Under the pieces are notes generated by a model, which was given only the letters and a program-made list of their open reading frames with translations, was not told where the DNA came from and made no database searches. A DNA stretch of 64,000 bases, from NCBI RefSeq assembly GCF_014197535.1, contig NZ_JACIFV010000002.1, positions 310,001 to 374,000 of the forward strand, given 5' to 3'. Both the position numbers and the translations under genes were made by a program. Position 1 is the first letter of the stretch. Each line of letters opens with the position of its first letter. This DNA comes from Rhizobium aethiopicum (lineage in GTDB: Bacteria; Pseudomonadota; Alphaproteobacteria; Rhizobiales; Rhizobiaceae). Below are positions 17,395-27,511 of this stretch, in pieces.

Positions 17395-17862
17395 ATGATC
17401 GTCAACACGCAACATGAACTCGTCCTTGTTCGCGAATTCGACGCTTCGCGCGAGAAGATTTACAAAGCCTGGACCGATCCCGACCTGCTGAAGCAATGGT
17501 TCGTGCCGCGCCCCTGGGGTGTGGCGGAAGCAACGCTCGACGTGCGGCCCGGCGGTTCCAGCATCGTCGTCATGCAGGATCCCGAGGGCAATCAGTATCC
17601 GAATCGCGGCGTCTATCTGGAGGTCGTCGAGAACGAGAAGATCGTCTTCACCGACGCCTATAGCAGCGCCTGGATGCCGTCTGAAAAACCCTTCTTCACC
17701 GGCGTCATCCTGCTCGAAGACCTCGGCAACGGTCGCACGAAATATACGGCCAAGGCGCTGCACTGGCGCGCCGAGGACAAGGAAGCGCATGAGAAGATGG
17801 GCTTCCATGAGGGATGGGGCAAGGCGGCTGATCAGTTGGCGGAGCTGCTGGCGACGATGTGA
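17395..17862 (+). CDS. SRPBCC/AHSA1-domain protein
   Basis: A 155-residue START-like domain protein of the Aha1 C-terminal type: HELVLVREFDASREKIYKAWTDPDLLKQWF at the N-terminus, and the amphipathic C-terminal helix HEGWGKAADQLAELLATM. These proteins bind hydrophobic ligands; no specific ligand can be deduced. It is preceded by an ECF42-like promoter and the ECF42 operon, so it is probably a regulon member; YCII and AHSA1 proteins commonly accompany such sigma factors. Confidence 0.85.
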   Translation: MIVNTQHELVLVREFDASREKIYKAWTDPDLLKQWFVPRPWGVAEATLDVRPGGSSIVVMQDPEGNQYPNRGVYLEVVENEKIVFTDAYSSAWMPSEKPFFTGVILLEDLGNGRTKYTAKALHWRAEDKEAHEKMGFHEGWGKAADQLAELLATM

Positions 17863-18050
17863 GCGGTGGGGGCGGCGTGGCGAGGGCCGCGCCGTCCGCA
17901 TGCTTCGAGTGAGGCGTGAGGCGGTTTGAAAGATGATTCCGCTGAGGCTTCGAAGTCGTTGAATTCAGATTCGAATTGGTGGTTCGGGAGCGCCGTTTGC
18001 GCTGGATTTAGTCCTGTGCTTTTCACGCTACTCTGTGCCAATCTGTCGGC

Positions 18051-18341
18051 ATGAAAGGCTACGTCTACATCCTCGCATCCGCACGCAACGGCACGCTCTA
18101 CACCGGCGTGACGCGTGATCTTGCCGGCCGATTATACGAGCACCAGAATGAACTGACGCCAGGATTTACATCGAAATACGGGGTCAAGACTTTGGTGTGG
18201 TTCGAGGAGCATGATCTGCTGACGACTGCGATCACACGGGAAAAGACGATCAAGAAGTGGCCTAGGCAGTGGAAGCTCAACCTGATTGAGCGGGAGAATC
18301 CAGAGTGGGAGGACGTTTCATTTCATCTCTTCGGTTTGTGA
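18051..18341 (+). CDS. GIY-YIG domain nuclease-like protein
   Basis: A single-domain GIY-YIG protein of 96 residues. GYVYILASARNGTLYTGVTRDLAGRLYEH carries the motif as YVY...YTG, with the conserved Arg in VTRDLAGRLYEH, and a Glu in ITREKTIKKWPRQWKLNLIE is the expected metal ligand. Such small UPF0213-type proteins are widespread and their physiological substrate is unknown. It is isolated between the AHSA1 gene and a pair of inverted repeats. Confidence 0.88.
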   Translation: MKGYVYILASARNGTLYTGVTRDLAGRLYEHQNELTPGFTSKYGVKTLVWFEEHDLLTTAITREKTIKKWPRQWKLNLIERENPEWEDVSFHLFGL

Positions 18342-18372
18342 GAGGATAAGTCTCCTGTCGCGCGGACGCGCG

Positions 18373-18552
18373 ACTGCTGGATTCCTGTGACAAGCACAGG
18401 AATGAGGGAGTTCTCGGCACTCGCGGAGTTCAACAACAACTGTTTACGCAGTTTAGCTTCTGACAAAACGCTTTAATGATACGGGATATGGGTGGCGCGG
18501 TGCCCACCACTTGCTCCCCCATTCCTGTGCTTGTCACAGGAATCCAGCAGCG
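18373..18552. repeat. inverted repeat pair around CTGCTGGATTCCTGTGACAA
   Basis: Arms at 18373-18409 and 18513-18552 are reverse complements over about 35 bases, with internal symmetry (CCTGTG...CACAGG). The 100-base interior has no gene. Because each arm also folds on itself, this looks like two insertions of the same mobile palindrome in opposite orientation, or one composite element. Confidence 0.75.
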
Positions 18553-18741
18553 CCGTGTCTACGGCGCAAAGACTCTTTAATCGTCCTTGCCTTCACCCAA
18601 TCATACCTCGCAGGTGGTGCCAATCGATCCCTTAAAAACATACCTCCGCCTATCAAGATTCTCGAACAATCCGTTCCACAATTTGTATTTGCGCTCCATC
18701 ACCGCCATCCTTATCTCCGGATCGAGTTCAACAGGATGCCG

Positions 18742-19806
18742 ATGATGGAACTGGGCCTTTACACATTCGCCGATGTTAATCCCAATCCCTCCCGCAGCAA
18801 GGGAGCTGAGGGGGCCGAGCGGCTGAAGCATCTGATCGAGGAGATCGAGCTTGCCGATCAGGTGGGGCTCGACGTCTTCGGCCTCGGCGAACATCATCGG
18901 CCGGATTATGCGGTATCGGCCCCTGCCGTGGCGCTGGCGGCTGCGGCCGTCAAGACCAAAAACATCCGGCTGACCAGCGCCGTCACCGTTCTGTCCTCCG
19001 ACGATCCGGTGCGTGTGTTCCAGCAGTTTTCGACGCTTGATCTCATTTCCAACGGCCGTGCCGAGATCATGGCAGGGCGTGGCTCTTTCATCGAGTCCTT
19101 CCCCCTGTTCGGCTACAACCTCGAGGATTACGACCAGCTTTTCGAGGAGAAGCTCGATCTGCTGCTGGCGCTACGCGACGACGAGACTGTCGCGTGGAAG
19201 GGTGAGCTTCGCGCGGCGATCAACGGACGCGGCGTCTATCCCAGGCCGCTGCAGGATCCGCTGCCGCTGTGGATCGCGGTCGGCGGCACACCGCAGTCGG
19301 TGGCGCGCGCCGGGGCGCTCGGACTGCCGGTGGCGCTCGCGATCATCGGCGGCGAGCCGCGCCGTTTCGCGCCGCTCTTCGATCTCTACCACGAGGCTGC
19401 GCGCCGGGCAGGGCAGGATCAGGCGAAGCTGAAGACCAGCATCAATGTCCATGGCTTCATCGCCGACACGACGGAGAGAGCCGCTGACCAGTTCTACGGC
19501 CCGCAGGCCGAGGTGATGAACCGTATCGGCCGCGAGCGCGGCTGGGGACCGACGAGCCGAGCGCATTTCGATCTGTCTCGCGGGCCGAACGGCGCGCTCT
19601 TCCTCGGCGATCCGGAGGTGGTTGCGGAAAAGATCATCGCCCATCATGCGATATTCAAGAACGACCGCTTCCTGCTGCAGATGGCGATCGGCCTGATGCC
19701 GCATGATCAGATCATGCGCGGCATCGAGCTCTACGGGACGAAAGTCGCGCCGATCGTCAGAAAGGCATTGACTGAAAGGGGCGAAGGGGCGAAAGCCACG
19801 GCTTGA
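18742..19806 (+). CDS. luciferase-like flavin-dependent monooxygenase
   Basis: An LLM-class flavin-dependent oxidoreductase of about 354 residues. It starts [17 protein letters not shown], has the [18 protein letters not shown] segment near residue 50, [41 protein letters not shown] split across the central barrel strands, and [23 protein letters not shown]. These enzymes oxidise or desulfonate diverse organic substrates with reduced FMN, but the substrate cannot be predicted here. The start is ambiguous between ATGs at 18736, 18742 and 18745; AGGA at 18733 best fits 18742 or 18745. No flavin reductase is adjacent. Confidence 0.87.
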   Translation: MMELGLYTFADVNPNPSRSKGAEGAERLKHLIEEIELADQVGLDVFGLGEHHRPDYAVSAPAVALAAAAVKTKNIRLTSAVTVLSSDDPVRVFQQFSTLDLISNGRAEIMAGRGSFIESFPLFGYNLEDYDQLFEEKLDLLLALRDDETVAWKGELRAAINGRGVYPRPLQDPLPLWIAVGGTPQSVARAGALGLPVALAIIGGEPRRFAPLFDLYHEAARRAGQDQAKLKTSINVHGFIADTTERAADQFYGPQAEVMNRIGRERGWGPTSRAHFDLSRGPNGALFLGDPEVVAEKIIAHHAIFKNDRFLLQMAIGLMPHDQIMRGIELYGTKVAPIVRKALTERGEGAKATA

Positions 19807-19887
19807 TCAGCGCAATTCCTCAGCGCGTCCTGCCGGACGCGTGCTCTAAGGCGGCCGCGGCCGTCGCGTGCAGGCCGGAAGAGACGA

Positions 19888-20646
19888 ATGGTAATCGCAA
19901 ACGACGATGAACTGACAAAGCTCAAAGAGATCGGCCGGATCTGCGCCAACACCATCCAGGTGATGGCGGCGGCGATGGAGCCCGGCATGACGACGCTGGA
20001 GCTCGACCGGATCGGCCGCAAGGTGCTCGAGGATTCAGGCGCGCGCTCGGCGCCGGAGTTCTGCTACCAGTTTCCCGGCGCCACCTGCATCAGCGTCAAC
20101 GAAGAAATCGCCCACGGCATTCCAGGCGCGCGTGTCATCCAAGCCGGCGACCTGATCAATATCGACGTCTCGGCGGAAAAGGACGGCTTCTTCGCAGATA
20201 CCGGCGCTTCCTTTGCGATGCCGCCGGTCAAGCCGAAGATCGAACGCCTCTGCCGCGACGGCAAGCGGGCGCTCTGGGTCGGGCTCAATCAGGTGAAAGC
20301 GGGCGAACCTCTGGCAAAGATCGGCACCGCCGTCGGCGCTTTCGCGCAGAAGAACCGCTATACGCTGGTCGCCAATCTGGCGAGCCACGGCGTTGGCCGC
20401 TCGCTGCACGAGGAGCCGGCCGAGCTCTCGACCTGGCCGGATCCGTCGGAAAAACGTGTGATGACGGATGGCCTCGTCTTCACCGTCGAGCCGTTTCTTT
20501 CGCTCGGCGCGACCTGGGCCGAAGGCGGCGACGATGCGTGGACGCTCTATGCCGATCCGAAGGCGCCGACCGTGCAATTCGAGCACACGGTGGTTGCGAC
20601 GCGGAATGGGCCGGTGATTTTGACGCTGCCGGATGGGCGGGCGTAG
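19888..20646 (+). CDS. map: methionine aminopeptidase, type I
   Basis: Removes the initiator Met from nascent proteins in the cytoplasm. The 252 residues show all five metal ligands in order: Asp in LINIDVSAEKDG, Asp in FFADTG, His in LASHGVGRSLHEEP, Glu in VFTVEPF and Glu in QFEHTVV. The N-terminal LKEIGRICANTIQVMAAAM is also typical. Rhizobia often carry more than one map gene; whether this is the essential copy cannot be judged here. An intergenic palindrome follows. Confidence 0.93.
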   Translation: MVIANDDELTKLKEIGRICANTIQVMAAAMEPGMTTLELDRIGRKVLEDSGARSAPEFCYQFPGATCISVNEEIAHGIPGARVIQAGDLINIDVSAEKDGFFADTGASFAMPPVKPKIERLCRDGKRALWVGLNQVKAGEPLAKIGTAVGAFAQKNRYTLVANLASHGVGRSLHEEPAELSTWPDPSEKRVMTDGLVFTVEPFLSLGATWAEGGDDAWTLYADPKAPTVQFEHTVVATRNGPVILTLPDGRA

Positions 20647-20670
20647 GGTTTCATCGTCGGCGCCCCCGCC

Positions 20671-20820
20671 TCGTCCTTCGAGGCCCCGCGGGGCGCCTCA
20701 GGATGAGGTTCTCTTGGCGGCTGTGCGCATACTCCAGCGTCCGCGGTTATAAGCGCGGCATCCTCCAAAGCCCCACATGCTGAGGTGCGCAGCCCATAGG
20801 GCGAAGCCTCGAAGCACGCC
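20671..20820. repeat. CTTCGAGGC / GCCTCGAAG intergenic palindrome
   Basis: The left part (20671-20709) reads TCGTCCTTCGAGGCCCCGCG then GGGCGCCTCAGGATGAGG. The right part (20774-20820) contains GCTGAGGTGCGCAGCCCATA followed by GGGCGAAGCCTCGAAG. The CTTCGAGGC and GCCTCGAAG ends are complementary over nine bases. A related copy lies at 62439-62497. Confidence 0.75.
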
Positions 20821-20937
20821 GCTCCTTGCATTCATCGAACTCGGAGCGCTCACCTCATCCATCGACTTTCGCGGAATTGATCAATCGATCAGAAATAGTC
20901 GTTTGCGATGCGGGTGCTGCAGCGCGATAAGCGTTGC

Positions 20938-22122
20938 ATGCTTTCCCGCCCCCCTCGCTCCCCGCCGAATCTCGTCTCTATCGCCGCTGCCGGCGCCGTC
21001 GCCATGGCGGCGGCCATGGGCTTCGGGCGCTTCTCCTTTACGCCGATCCTGCCCGGCATGATGAGCGGCGTGCCGCTTTCGGCGGCGGATGCCGGCCTTA
21101 TCGCGTCGGCTAATTTCGTCGGTTATCTCGTCGGCGCCGTGCTGGCGGCTTATGGCTGGGCGGCGGGGCGCGAACGGCTGGTGGCGCTTGCGGCATTGTT
21201 GGCCAACGCAATCCTGCTCGCCGCCATGGCCGCCACCGATTCTGTTGCGGTCTTTGTCGTCATTCGGTTCCTCGCCGGTCTCGCCAGCGCTTTTGCGATG
21301 GTCTTCACTTCGTCGATCGTGCTCAGCCACGGTGCTGCTGCCGGCAATGACCATGTGCAGGCGGCGCATTTCGGCGGGCCGGGGGCCGGGATTGCGCTTT
21401 CTTCGGTGATGGTGCTGCTGATCGGTCTCGGTTTTCATGACGGACCCGGCGGCTGGCGCGCCGATTGGATCGGCGGAGCGCTCTATTGCGCGGCAAGTCT
21501 CGCCGTCGTCTGGTGGCTCTTGCCCACGGCGCCGGCACAAGCAGCACGAACGGGCAAGGAACCGGCACTCAACTGGAGCCGGCCGATGGTGCTTGTCACG
21601 CTCTCCTACGGCTTGTTCGGCTTCGGCTACGTCATCACGGCGACCTTCCTCGTCACCATCGCACGCATGGCGGCGACGGGAGCTTTCGTCGAATTTCTCT
21701 GCTGGTTCATTGCCGGTGTGACGGCGGCGGTGGCGCTGTTTGCCTGGAAGCCGCTGGTCAGGCCGCTCGGGCTCGGCGGCGTCTATGTCGCGGCTCTTCT
21801 CATCGAAGCCGCCGGCGTGCTCGCCACCGTGGCGCTGCCGCCCTCGGTCGCGCCGCTGATCGGCGGTGCGCTATTCGGGGCGACATTCCTTGCGATCACT
21901 GCCTACGGACTGCAGATCGGCCGCAAGCTTTCCCCGAAGAGTCCGCGGCGGATCCTGGCGATGATGACGGCCGCCTTCGGCGTCGGCCAGATCGTCGGGC
22001 CGATTGTTGCCGGCTGGATTGCCGAACGCTCGGGCAGCTTTACCCTGCCGACGGTGATCGCTGCCATTGCCCTGGTCGCGTGCGCTTCAATGGCGATGCC
22101 GGTGATGAAGGAAATCCATTAA
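20938..22122 (+). CDS. MFS transporter, YbfB/YjiJ family
   Basis: A 394-residue inner-membrane carrier with about twelve hydrophobic segments. The first, with the YbfB/YjiJ-type pattern AMGFGRFSFTPILPGMM, is near residues 15-45. A conserved RFLAGLASAFAMVF helix and a GPGAGIALSS segment follow, and the late GQIVGPIVAGWIAE helix is typical of the family. Substrate unknown. The start is uncertain: neither the ATG at 20908 nor that at 20938 has a clear ribosome binding site; I use 20938 because it leaves a short basic leader before the first helix. Confidence 0.85.
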   Translation: MLSRPPRSPPNLVSIAAAGAVAMAAAMGFGRFSFTPILPGMMSGVPLSAADAGLIASANFVGYLVGAVLAAYGWAAGRERLVALAALLANAILLAAMAATDSVAVFVVIRFLAGLASAFAMVFTSSIVLSHGAAAGNDHVQAAHFGGPGAGIALSSVMVLLIGLGFHDGPGGWRADWIGGALYCAASLAVVWWLLPTAPAQAARTGKEPALNWSRPMVLVTLSYGLFGFGYVITATFLVTIARMAATGAFVEFLCWFIAGVTAAVALFAWKPLVRPLGLGGVYVAALLIEAAGVLATVALPPSVAPLIGGALFGATFLAITAYGLQIGRKLSPKSPRRILAMMTAAFGVGQIVGPIVAGWIAERSGSFTLPTVIAAIALVACASMAMPVMKEIH

Positions 22123-22241
22123 GTGGTTACAAGTGCGTAACAATGGCTTGAGTCCATTGCCGCTTTCTTCGAAGTGCCTTAATTTCCGGGCAATCAGCAT
22201 CTGCTGATGCTCCCGAGATTCCCGTTCAGGAAAGTGCCCCA

Positions 22242-23507
22242 GTGTTCCTTTCATTTTTCCCAAAACCAAAAGCTTTCTTTATATCGGCCGCGCTCTGGTG
22301 CCTGGCCGCGGTCCTTCTTTGGTATTTTGGTGGCGAGCAGGCCGGCGCGGCGATCGGACTGCCGCCGCTGCCCGAAGGGCAGGAAGCACCTATCGGTGTG
22401 TCTGTCTTTTGGACGGCACCTTTCCTGTGGTTCTATATCTATTATGCAATTGTCGTTGGTTTGTTCACTGCCTTCTGGTTCTGGTATAGTCCGCATCCCT
22501 GGCAGTATTGGTCAGTTCTCGGTGCTTCGCTGATCATTTTCACGACTTACTTTGGTGTACAGGTCAGTGTTGCTGTGAACGCTTGGTATGGGCCTTTCTA
22601 TAATTTGGTCCAGCAGGCCCTAGAGAAGGTCGGTTCCGTTCCCGCTTCACGATTTTATGCGGAACTGCTGATATTCGCCAGTATAGCGTTTGTTGCGGTC
22701 GCGATTCGGGTGTTTACCTCGTTCTTCGTAAGCCATTGGGTATTTCGTTGGCGCACAGCGATGAACGACTACTATGTCGCTAACTGGCCCAAGCTGCGGC
22801 ATGTGGAAGGCGCGTCTCAGCGCGTGCAGGACGACACGATGCGCTTTGCACAAACGGTTGAGGGTTTGGGCGTCAGCTTTGTCGATTCCATCATGACTTT
22901 GATTGCATTCTTGCCGGTACTTTTTCGGCTTGGCGCAAATATTACGGAATTGCCGCTAATCGGCGCCATCCCGCATGCGCTTGTCTGGGCCGCAATCTTC
23001 TGGTCGTTGTTTGGAACAGTCTTTCTGGCTATTGTCGGTATCAAGCTGCCTGGGCTGCAATTCCTCAATCAGCGCGTGGAAGCCCACTACCGCAAGGAAC
23101 TGGTCTATGGCGAGGATCATGCAGATCGCGCGGATCCGTTAACGTTGGCTGAATTATTCACGAATGTCCGACGGAATTATTTCCGTATCTATTTCCACTA
23201 TACATACTTCAATGTCGCACGTCTCTTCTATTCCCAGGCTGATAATATATTCAGTTTTATCGTTCTCATTCCATCGATCGTCGCAGGTAAGCTGACGCTG
23301 GGATTGATGACGCAGATTACGAATGTTTTCGATCAGGTTCGCGGATCTTTTCAATATCTCGTAAGTTCCTGGACGACTATTATCGAGCTGTTGTCCATCT
23401 ACAAACGTCTTAGGACTTTCGAGGCGGCGATCGACGATGAACCGCTACCTGCGATCGATCGGCACTATCTGGAGAGGGAAGCCGGCGTCGCGCATGTCGA
23501 TGGTTGA
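22242..23507 (+). CDS. bacA: SbmA/BacA-type peptide transporter
   Basis: Proton-driven uptake of peptides and of peptide antibiotics across the inner membrane; BacA of rhizobia is needed for survival with host NCR peptides in legume nodules (family knowledge). The 421-residue protein starts [19 protein letters not shown] and has about seven membrane helices. Characteristic segments are [25 protein letters not shown] split across a loop, [14 protein letters not shown], and [24 protein letters not shown]. No ATPase domain is present. GTG start with AGGAAAG eight bases upstream. Its DNA is clearly more AT-rich than that of its neighbours, so it may be a paralogue acquired separately from the principal chromosomal bacA. 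Confidence 0.87.
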   Translation: MFLSFFPKPKAFFISAALWCLAAVLLWYFGGEQAGAAIGLPPLPEGQEAPIGVSVFWTAPFLWFYIYYAIVVGLFTAFWFWYSPHPWQYWSVLGASLIIFTTYFGVQVSVAVNAWYGPFYNLVQQALEKVGSVPASRFYAELLIFASIAFVAVAIRVFTSFFVSHWVFRWRTAMNDYYVANWPKLRHVEGASQRVQDDTMRFAQTVEGLGVSFVDSIMTLIAFLPVLFRLGANITELPLIGAIPHALVWAAIFWSLFGTVFLAIVGIKLPGLQFLNQRVEAHYRKELVYGEDHADRADPLTLAELFTNVRRNYFRIYFHYTYFNVARLFYSQADNIFSFIVLIPSIVAGKLTLGLMTQITNVFDQVRGSFQYLVSSWTTIIELLSIYKRLRTFEAAIDDEPLPAIDRHYLEREAGVAHVDG

Positions 23508-23565
23508 CTGGTGAGGTTTGGGCGGATGGGGCTGAACGGCACTACCCCTCAATTTTAAAACACCG

Positions 23566-24555
23566 TCAGAGCCCTGAGGTCTGCTCCAATTTCCCACGCG
23601 CCTTGATCATCGGGATGGCTTCGGAATAGCTGACGCAGGCCACGTCGGTCTTATGGCAGACGTTTCTGACCAGGCGGTCGAGCGCGCGCCAGTAGGCGCC
23701 GCCGTTCATTTCGACGAAATGGAAGCCGAGCTGGAGGGGAATGCGGTCGCCGTTATATTGGCGGTCGAAAGCCTGGGAGAAGGCGGCGTAAGCGCGGTCT
23801 TCGAATGCCTTCGAATCCGCGCTGTCCTCCTCACCCTTGGAATGGCGGACGAAGAGATTGTAGTCCATGCCGATGATCGGCTTTTCGCTGGGGCCTTCGG
23901 GGATCAGGGGCAGGCCGAAGCGGAGGATGCCGTCTTCTTCGACAGGCATGGCCGGACCCTTGGTGACGAGGCTCGCGTCATAGGTGAAGCCCGCCTTCTT
24001 CTCGGCGGCGATCATGTCGGCGCCCGCCGTCGCCGAGAGATAGGGAGCGCGAAAGCCCTTGATGCCGTGATCGACCAGATCCTGCCAGCCGGCGGGTTCA
24101 TCGAGGCCGACGCTCTTCCAGGCATTTTTCAACGTGGCATGGAAGGTCGCGTATTCGGCGGACCAGTCGGCCTCGCTCCAGAGGCGGCCGTCAAAATGGC
24201 CGCAGGCATGGCTCGCTATGTCGTGACCTTCGAGATGGGCATGCCAGATATTGCCGAGGCGCTCGCGGATTTCGTCGTCGCTCTGGGCGAAGCCGACATT
24301 GGATTTTCCGCGTTTCTGATGTGGCGCCTGGTAGGCGTTTTTCGCCGCCTCGTTCATCAGGAAGGTGCAGGAGAGGAAATAGGTGAAATGGGCGCCGTTC
24401 TTCGCCGCCATCTCGCGGCTTTTCAGCCAGAGCGCGTTGTCGTGGGCGCCGTCGAAAGAGATGATGACGAGCTGCTTCGGTCGGTCGGCCGCCTCTGCCG
24501 CCGCGGGAAGAACGAGGGACGCAACCAGACAGCTGGCGAGGAGAGGACGAGACAT
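23566..24555 (-). CDS. exported polysaccharide-deacetylase-like protein
   Basis: From the ATG at 24555 the protein is 329 residues, with a signal peptide MSRPLLASCLVASLVLPAAA ending near EAAD. The NodB-homology fold is suggested by KQLVIISFDGAHDNALWLKS (motif with the Asp), DIASHACGHFDG (an H-x3-H metal-binding pattern), and KGFRAPYLS (the Arg/Pro motif). Members deacetylate or otherwise modify cell-wall or exopolysaccharide sugars in the periplasm. The catalytic DD pair of typical members is altered to FDGAHD, so activity is not assured. It is divergent from the NnrU gene. Confidence 0.75.
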   Translation of the reverse strand: MSRPLLASCLVASLVLPAAAEAADRPKQLVIISFDGAHDNALWLKSREMAAKNGAHFTYFLSCTFLMNEAAKNAYQAPHQKRGKSNVGFAQSDDEIRERLGNIWHAHLEGHDIASHACGHFDGRLWSEADWSAEYATFHATLKNAWKSVGLDEPAGWQDLVDHGIKGFRAPYLSATAGADMIAAEKKAGFTYDASLVTKGPAMPVEEDGILRFGLPLIPEGPSEKPIIGMDYNLFVRHSKGEEDSADSKAFEDRAYAAFSQAFDRQYNGDRIPLQLGFHFVEMNGGAYWRALDRLVRNVCHKTDVACVSYSEAIPMIKARGKLEQTSGL

Positions 24556-24676
24556 GGGCACCGCGACAATTTGTTCGCGGTTTCCCTCCGACAGAATTGC
24601 GGCGAAGCTGCGGTCACAACTGGCATTTTTTCCCGCCAACCGCTAAGTCATGTCAAACTGCACGGAAGGGACCGCA

Positions 24677-25261
24677 ATGGCACTGCTTATCGTCGGCATC
24701 ATACTTTTTCTCGGGGTGCATCTGGTGCGGGTGGTGGCTCCGGATCTGCGCCGCTCGATGATCGCAAGTCTCGGCGAGAAGGGCTGGCGGGCCGGTTATT
24801 CGATCGCGAGCATCCTCACACTGATCCTCCTGATCTACGGATTTGGTCAGGCACGGCAGGTGACTGGCATGCTCTACAATCCGCCGGTCTGGATGGCTCA
24901 TATATCAATCACGCTGATGCTGTTCGCGATGATCTGTCTCGTCGCCTCGCTGCTGCCGGCGGGGCATATAGCGACCAGGACCAAACATCCGATGGTGCTG
25001 TCGGTAAAGATCTGGGCGCTGGCGCACCTGCTCGCCAACGGCGAGACATCGTCGGTCCTGCTGTTTGCGGCCTTCCTTGCCTGGGGCGTGATTGTGCGCA
25101 TTTCACTCAAGCGCCGCGAGCTGGCGGGCGAAATCACGCTCCGGCCCTTCGTCTCGGCCAAGTACGACCTCTATGCCGCCGTCATCGGGATCCTCGTCTG
25201 GGCGCTGATCATCTGGAAGCTGCACGAATGGCTGATCGGCGTTTCGCCGCTCGCCATGTGA
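24677..25261 (+). CDS. NnrU-family membrane protein
   Basis: A 194-residue inner-membrane protein of the NnrU family, with about five or six hydrophobic helices beginning MALLIVGIILFLGVHLVRVV. Family motifs seen are GVHLVR, the His-containing HPMVLSVKIWALAHLLANGE split by a bend, and SAKYDLYAAVIGILVW. NnrU was named for a gene linked to nitrite and nitric oxide reduction, and related proteins act on isoprenoid intermediates; no denitrification genes are nearby, so the role is open. GAAGGGA precedes the ATG at 24677. Confidence 0.85.
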   Translation: MALLIVGIILFLGVHLVRVVAPDLRRSMIASLGEKGWRAGYSIASILTLILLIYGFGQARQVTGMLYNPPVWMAHISITLMLFAMICLVASLLPAGHIATRTKHPMVLSVKIWALAHLLANGETSSVLLFAAFLAWGVIVRISLKRRELAGEITLRPFVSAKYDLYAAVIGILVWALIIWKLHEWLIGVSPLAM

Positions 25262-25366
25262 CGAATCTTTCACATCCCCCTTACAACGGCGGCAAAATGG
25301 GGTAGAAGGCCGGAAATGTGCGTGTCATGCACATGCGTATAGGTATTTCCGCGGCCGGAGACGAGA

Positions 25367-26050
25367 ATGGCATTCAACGACGACAGCTTCATCCGTGAAG
25401 TCAATGAGGAATTGCGGTCCGACCAGATGAAGGGCGTTTGGCGCCGGTTCGGCCGCTATATCATTGTCGTCGCCGTTCTGATCGTTCTCGGCACCGCCGG
25501 CAAGGTTCTCTATGAATATTGGGACGACAACCGCTCCTCCAGCGCCGGCGACCAGTTTCTGGCGGCGATGAAGCTTGCCGACGAAAACAAGAACGACGAG
25601 GCGCTGGCCGCGCTTGAAAAGCTGGAGAAGGAAGGCCATGGCGCCTATCCGGTGCTGGCGCGCATGCGGGCGGCGACTGTCCAGGCGCAGAAGGGCGATG
25701 CTGCTGCTGCGATCGCCGCCTTCAATGAGATCGGCAAAGACAACAGCGTGCCGGCTGCCGTGCGCGATGTCGCCAAAATGCGCGCGGGCTGGCTGCTGAT
25801 CGAGAACGGCTCTTATGAGCAGGTTTCGGCTGCGATCGAAGAAATGGCCGTGCCGAGTAACGCTTTCCGCCATTCGGCGCGCGAAGCACTCGGTCTGGCC
25901 GCCTACAAGGCCGACAACATGGCGCAGGCGCGGCAATGGTTCCAGTCGATTGTCGACGACGCCGGCAGCCCGCGTCCTGTTGCCAATCGGGCGCAGATGA
26001 TGCTTGATCTCATTACCGCATCCGGCAAGGCGCCCGCCGCGCAGGGCTGA
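25367..26050 (+). CDS. membrane-anchored TPR protein, YfgM-like
   Basis: A 227-residue protein with an N-terminal cytoplasmic stretch containing SFIREVNEELRSDQMKGVWRR cut by the single membrane helix YIIVVAVLIVLGTAGKVLY (residues about 31-50), and a helical TPR-like periplasmic domain of alanine-rich repeats. This architecture is the YfgM type, an ancillary factor of the SecYEG translocon and periplasmic chaperone network. It is 16 bases upstream of der; the pairing of a YfgM-like gene with der is common in bacteria and supports the call. Confidence 0.85.
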   Translation: MAFNDDSFIREVNEELRSDQMKGVWRRFGRYIIVVAVLIVLGTAGKVLYEYWDDNRSSSAGDQFLAAMKLADENKNDEALAALEKLEKEGHGAYPVLARMRAATVQAQKGDAAAAIAAFNEIGKDNSVPAAVRDVAKMRAGWLLIENGSYEQVSAAIEEMAVPSNAFRHSAREALGLAAYKADNMAQARQWFQSIVDDAGSPRPVANRAQMMLDLITASGKAPAAQG

Positions 26051-26066
26051 GTTTTAAGGAAAAAGA

Positions 26067-27488
26067 ATGAGTTTCACGGTCGCCATCGTCGGTCGTCCGA
26101 ATGTCGGCAAGTCGACGCTTTTTAACCGTCTGGTGGGCAAGAAGCTTGCGCTCGTCGATGATACACCAGGCGTGACGCGCGACCGCCGGCCGGGCGATGC
26201 GCGGCTGATGGGGCTGACCTTTACGATTATCGACACGGCCGGTCTGGAAGAAGCCGACGAGGAAAGCCTGCAGGGCCGGATGCGCGCGCAGACCGAAGCG
26301 GCAATCGATGAGGCTGATCTTTCGCTTTTCGTCGTCGACGCCAAGAACGGGCTGACGCCTGTGGATACCGCTCTTGCCGAAATGCTGCGCCGGCGCGGCA
26401 AGCCGGTGGTGCTCGTCGCCAACAAATCCGAGGCGCGCGGCTCCGACAGCGGCTTCTATGACGCCTATACGCTGGGGCTGGGCGAGCCGACGCCGATTTC
26501 GGCCGAGCACGGGCAAGGCATGCTCGATCTGCGCGACGCGATCGTCGAGGCGATCGGCAAGGACCGGGCCTATGCCAAGGAGGATGTTGCCGTCACGGAC
26601 GTCGATATTCCCCACTCAGCTGATGAGGGTGAGGACGAGGACGAAGAGCCAGCTTATGACGAGACCAAGCCGCTGCGAGTGGCAATCGTCGGCCGGCCGA
26701 ATGCGGGCAAGTCGACGCTGATCAACCGCTTCCTCGGCGAGGATCGGCTGCTGACCGGCCCGGAGGCAGGCATCACCCGCGATTCCATTTCGGTGGAATG
26801 GGACTGGCGCGGCCGCACCATCAAAATGTTCGATACCGCCGGCATGCGCCGGAAAGCGCGGGTGACGGAGAAGCTGGAGAAGCTTTCGGTCGCCGATGCC
26901 CTGCGGGCCATCCGCTTCGCCGAAACCGTCGTCATCGTTTTCGATGCGACAATCCCCTTCGAGAAGCAGGACCTGCAGATCGTCGACCTCGTACTGCGCG
27001 AGGGTCGCGCGGCCGTGCTCGCCTTCAACAAGTGGGACATGATCGAGGACCGGCAAGCGGTGCTTGCGGATCTGCGTGAAAAGACCGATCGGCTGCTGCC
27101 GCAGGCGCGCGGCATTCGCGCCGTGCCGATCTCCGGCCAGACCGGCTGGGGACTCGACAAGCTGATGCAGTCGATCATCGATACCGACAGGGTGTGGAAC
27201 AAGCGTATTTCGACGGCGCGGCTCAATCGCTGGCTGGAGACGCAGCAGATCCAACATCCGCCACCGGCCGTTTCCGGCCGCCGCATCAAGCTGAAATATA
27301 TGACGCAGGTCAAGGCCCGTCCGCCGGCCTTCATGATCTCGTGCACCCGCTCCGACGCGCTGCCGGAATCCTATACGCGCTACCTGATCAACGGGTTGCG
27401 CGCCGATTTTGATATGCCGAGCGTGCCGATCCGCATCCATTTCCGTTCGCCTGATAATCCGTACGAGTCGAAGAAGAGGCGGACGTAG
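26067..27488 (+). CDS. der: ribosome-assembly GTPase Der (EngA)
   Basis: Double GTPase needed for 50S subunit maturation. The 473 residues hold two consecutive G domains. The first has GRPNVGKST (about residue 8), [14 protein letters not shown] and NKSE; the second has GRPNAGKST (about residue 211), [18 protein letters not shown] and NKWD. A C-terminal KH-like domain follows ([11 protein letters not shown]). An acidic linker [11 protein letters not shown] joins the two G domains. It follows the YfgM-like gene by 16 bases in what looks like an operon. Confidence 0.97.
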   Translation: MSFTVAIVGRPNVGKSTLFNRLVGKKLALVDDTPGVTRDRRPGDARLMGLTFTIIDTAGLEEADEESLQGRMRAQTEAAIDEADLSLFVVDAKNGLTPVDTALAEMLRRRGKPVVLVANKSEARGSDSGFYDAYTLGLGEPTPISAEHGQGMLDLRDAIVEAIGKDRAYAKEDVAVTDVDIPHSADEGEDEDEEPAYDETKPLRVAIVGRPNAGKSTLINRFLGEDRLLTGPEAGITRDSISVEWDWRGRTIKMFDTAGMRRKARVTEKLEKLSVADALRAIRFAETVVIVFDATIPFEKQDLQIVDLVLREGRAAVLAFNKWDMIEDRQAVLADLREKTDRLLPQARGIRAVPISGQTGWGLDKLMQSIIDTDRVWNKRISTARLNRWLETQQIQHPPPAVSGRRIKLKYMTQVKARPPAFMISCTRSDALPESYTRYLINGLRADFDMPSVPIRIHFRSPDNPYESKKRRT

Positions 27489-27511
27489 GGTTCGACGTAG
27501 CCCGCCGTGCA

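Noticed and set aside
18511..18741. N-terminal extension of the luciferase-like monooxygenase
   Set aside because: The frame starts inside an inverted repeat and the extra 77 residues have no similarity to the family.
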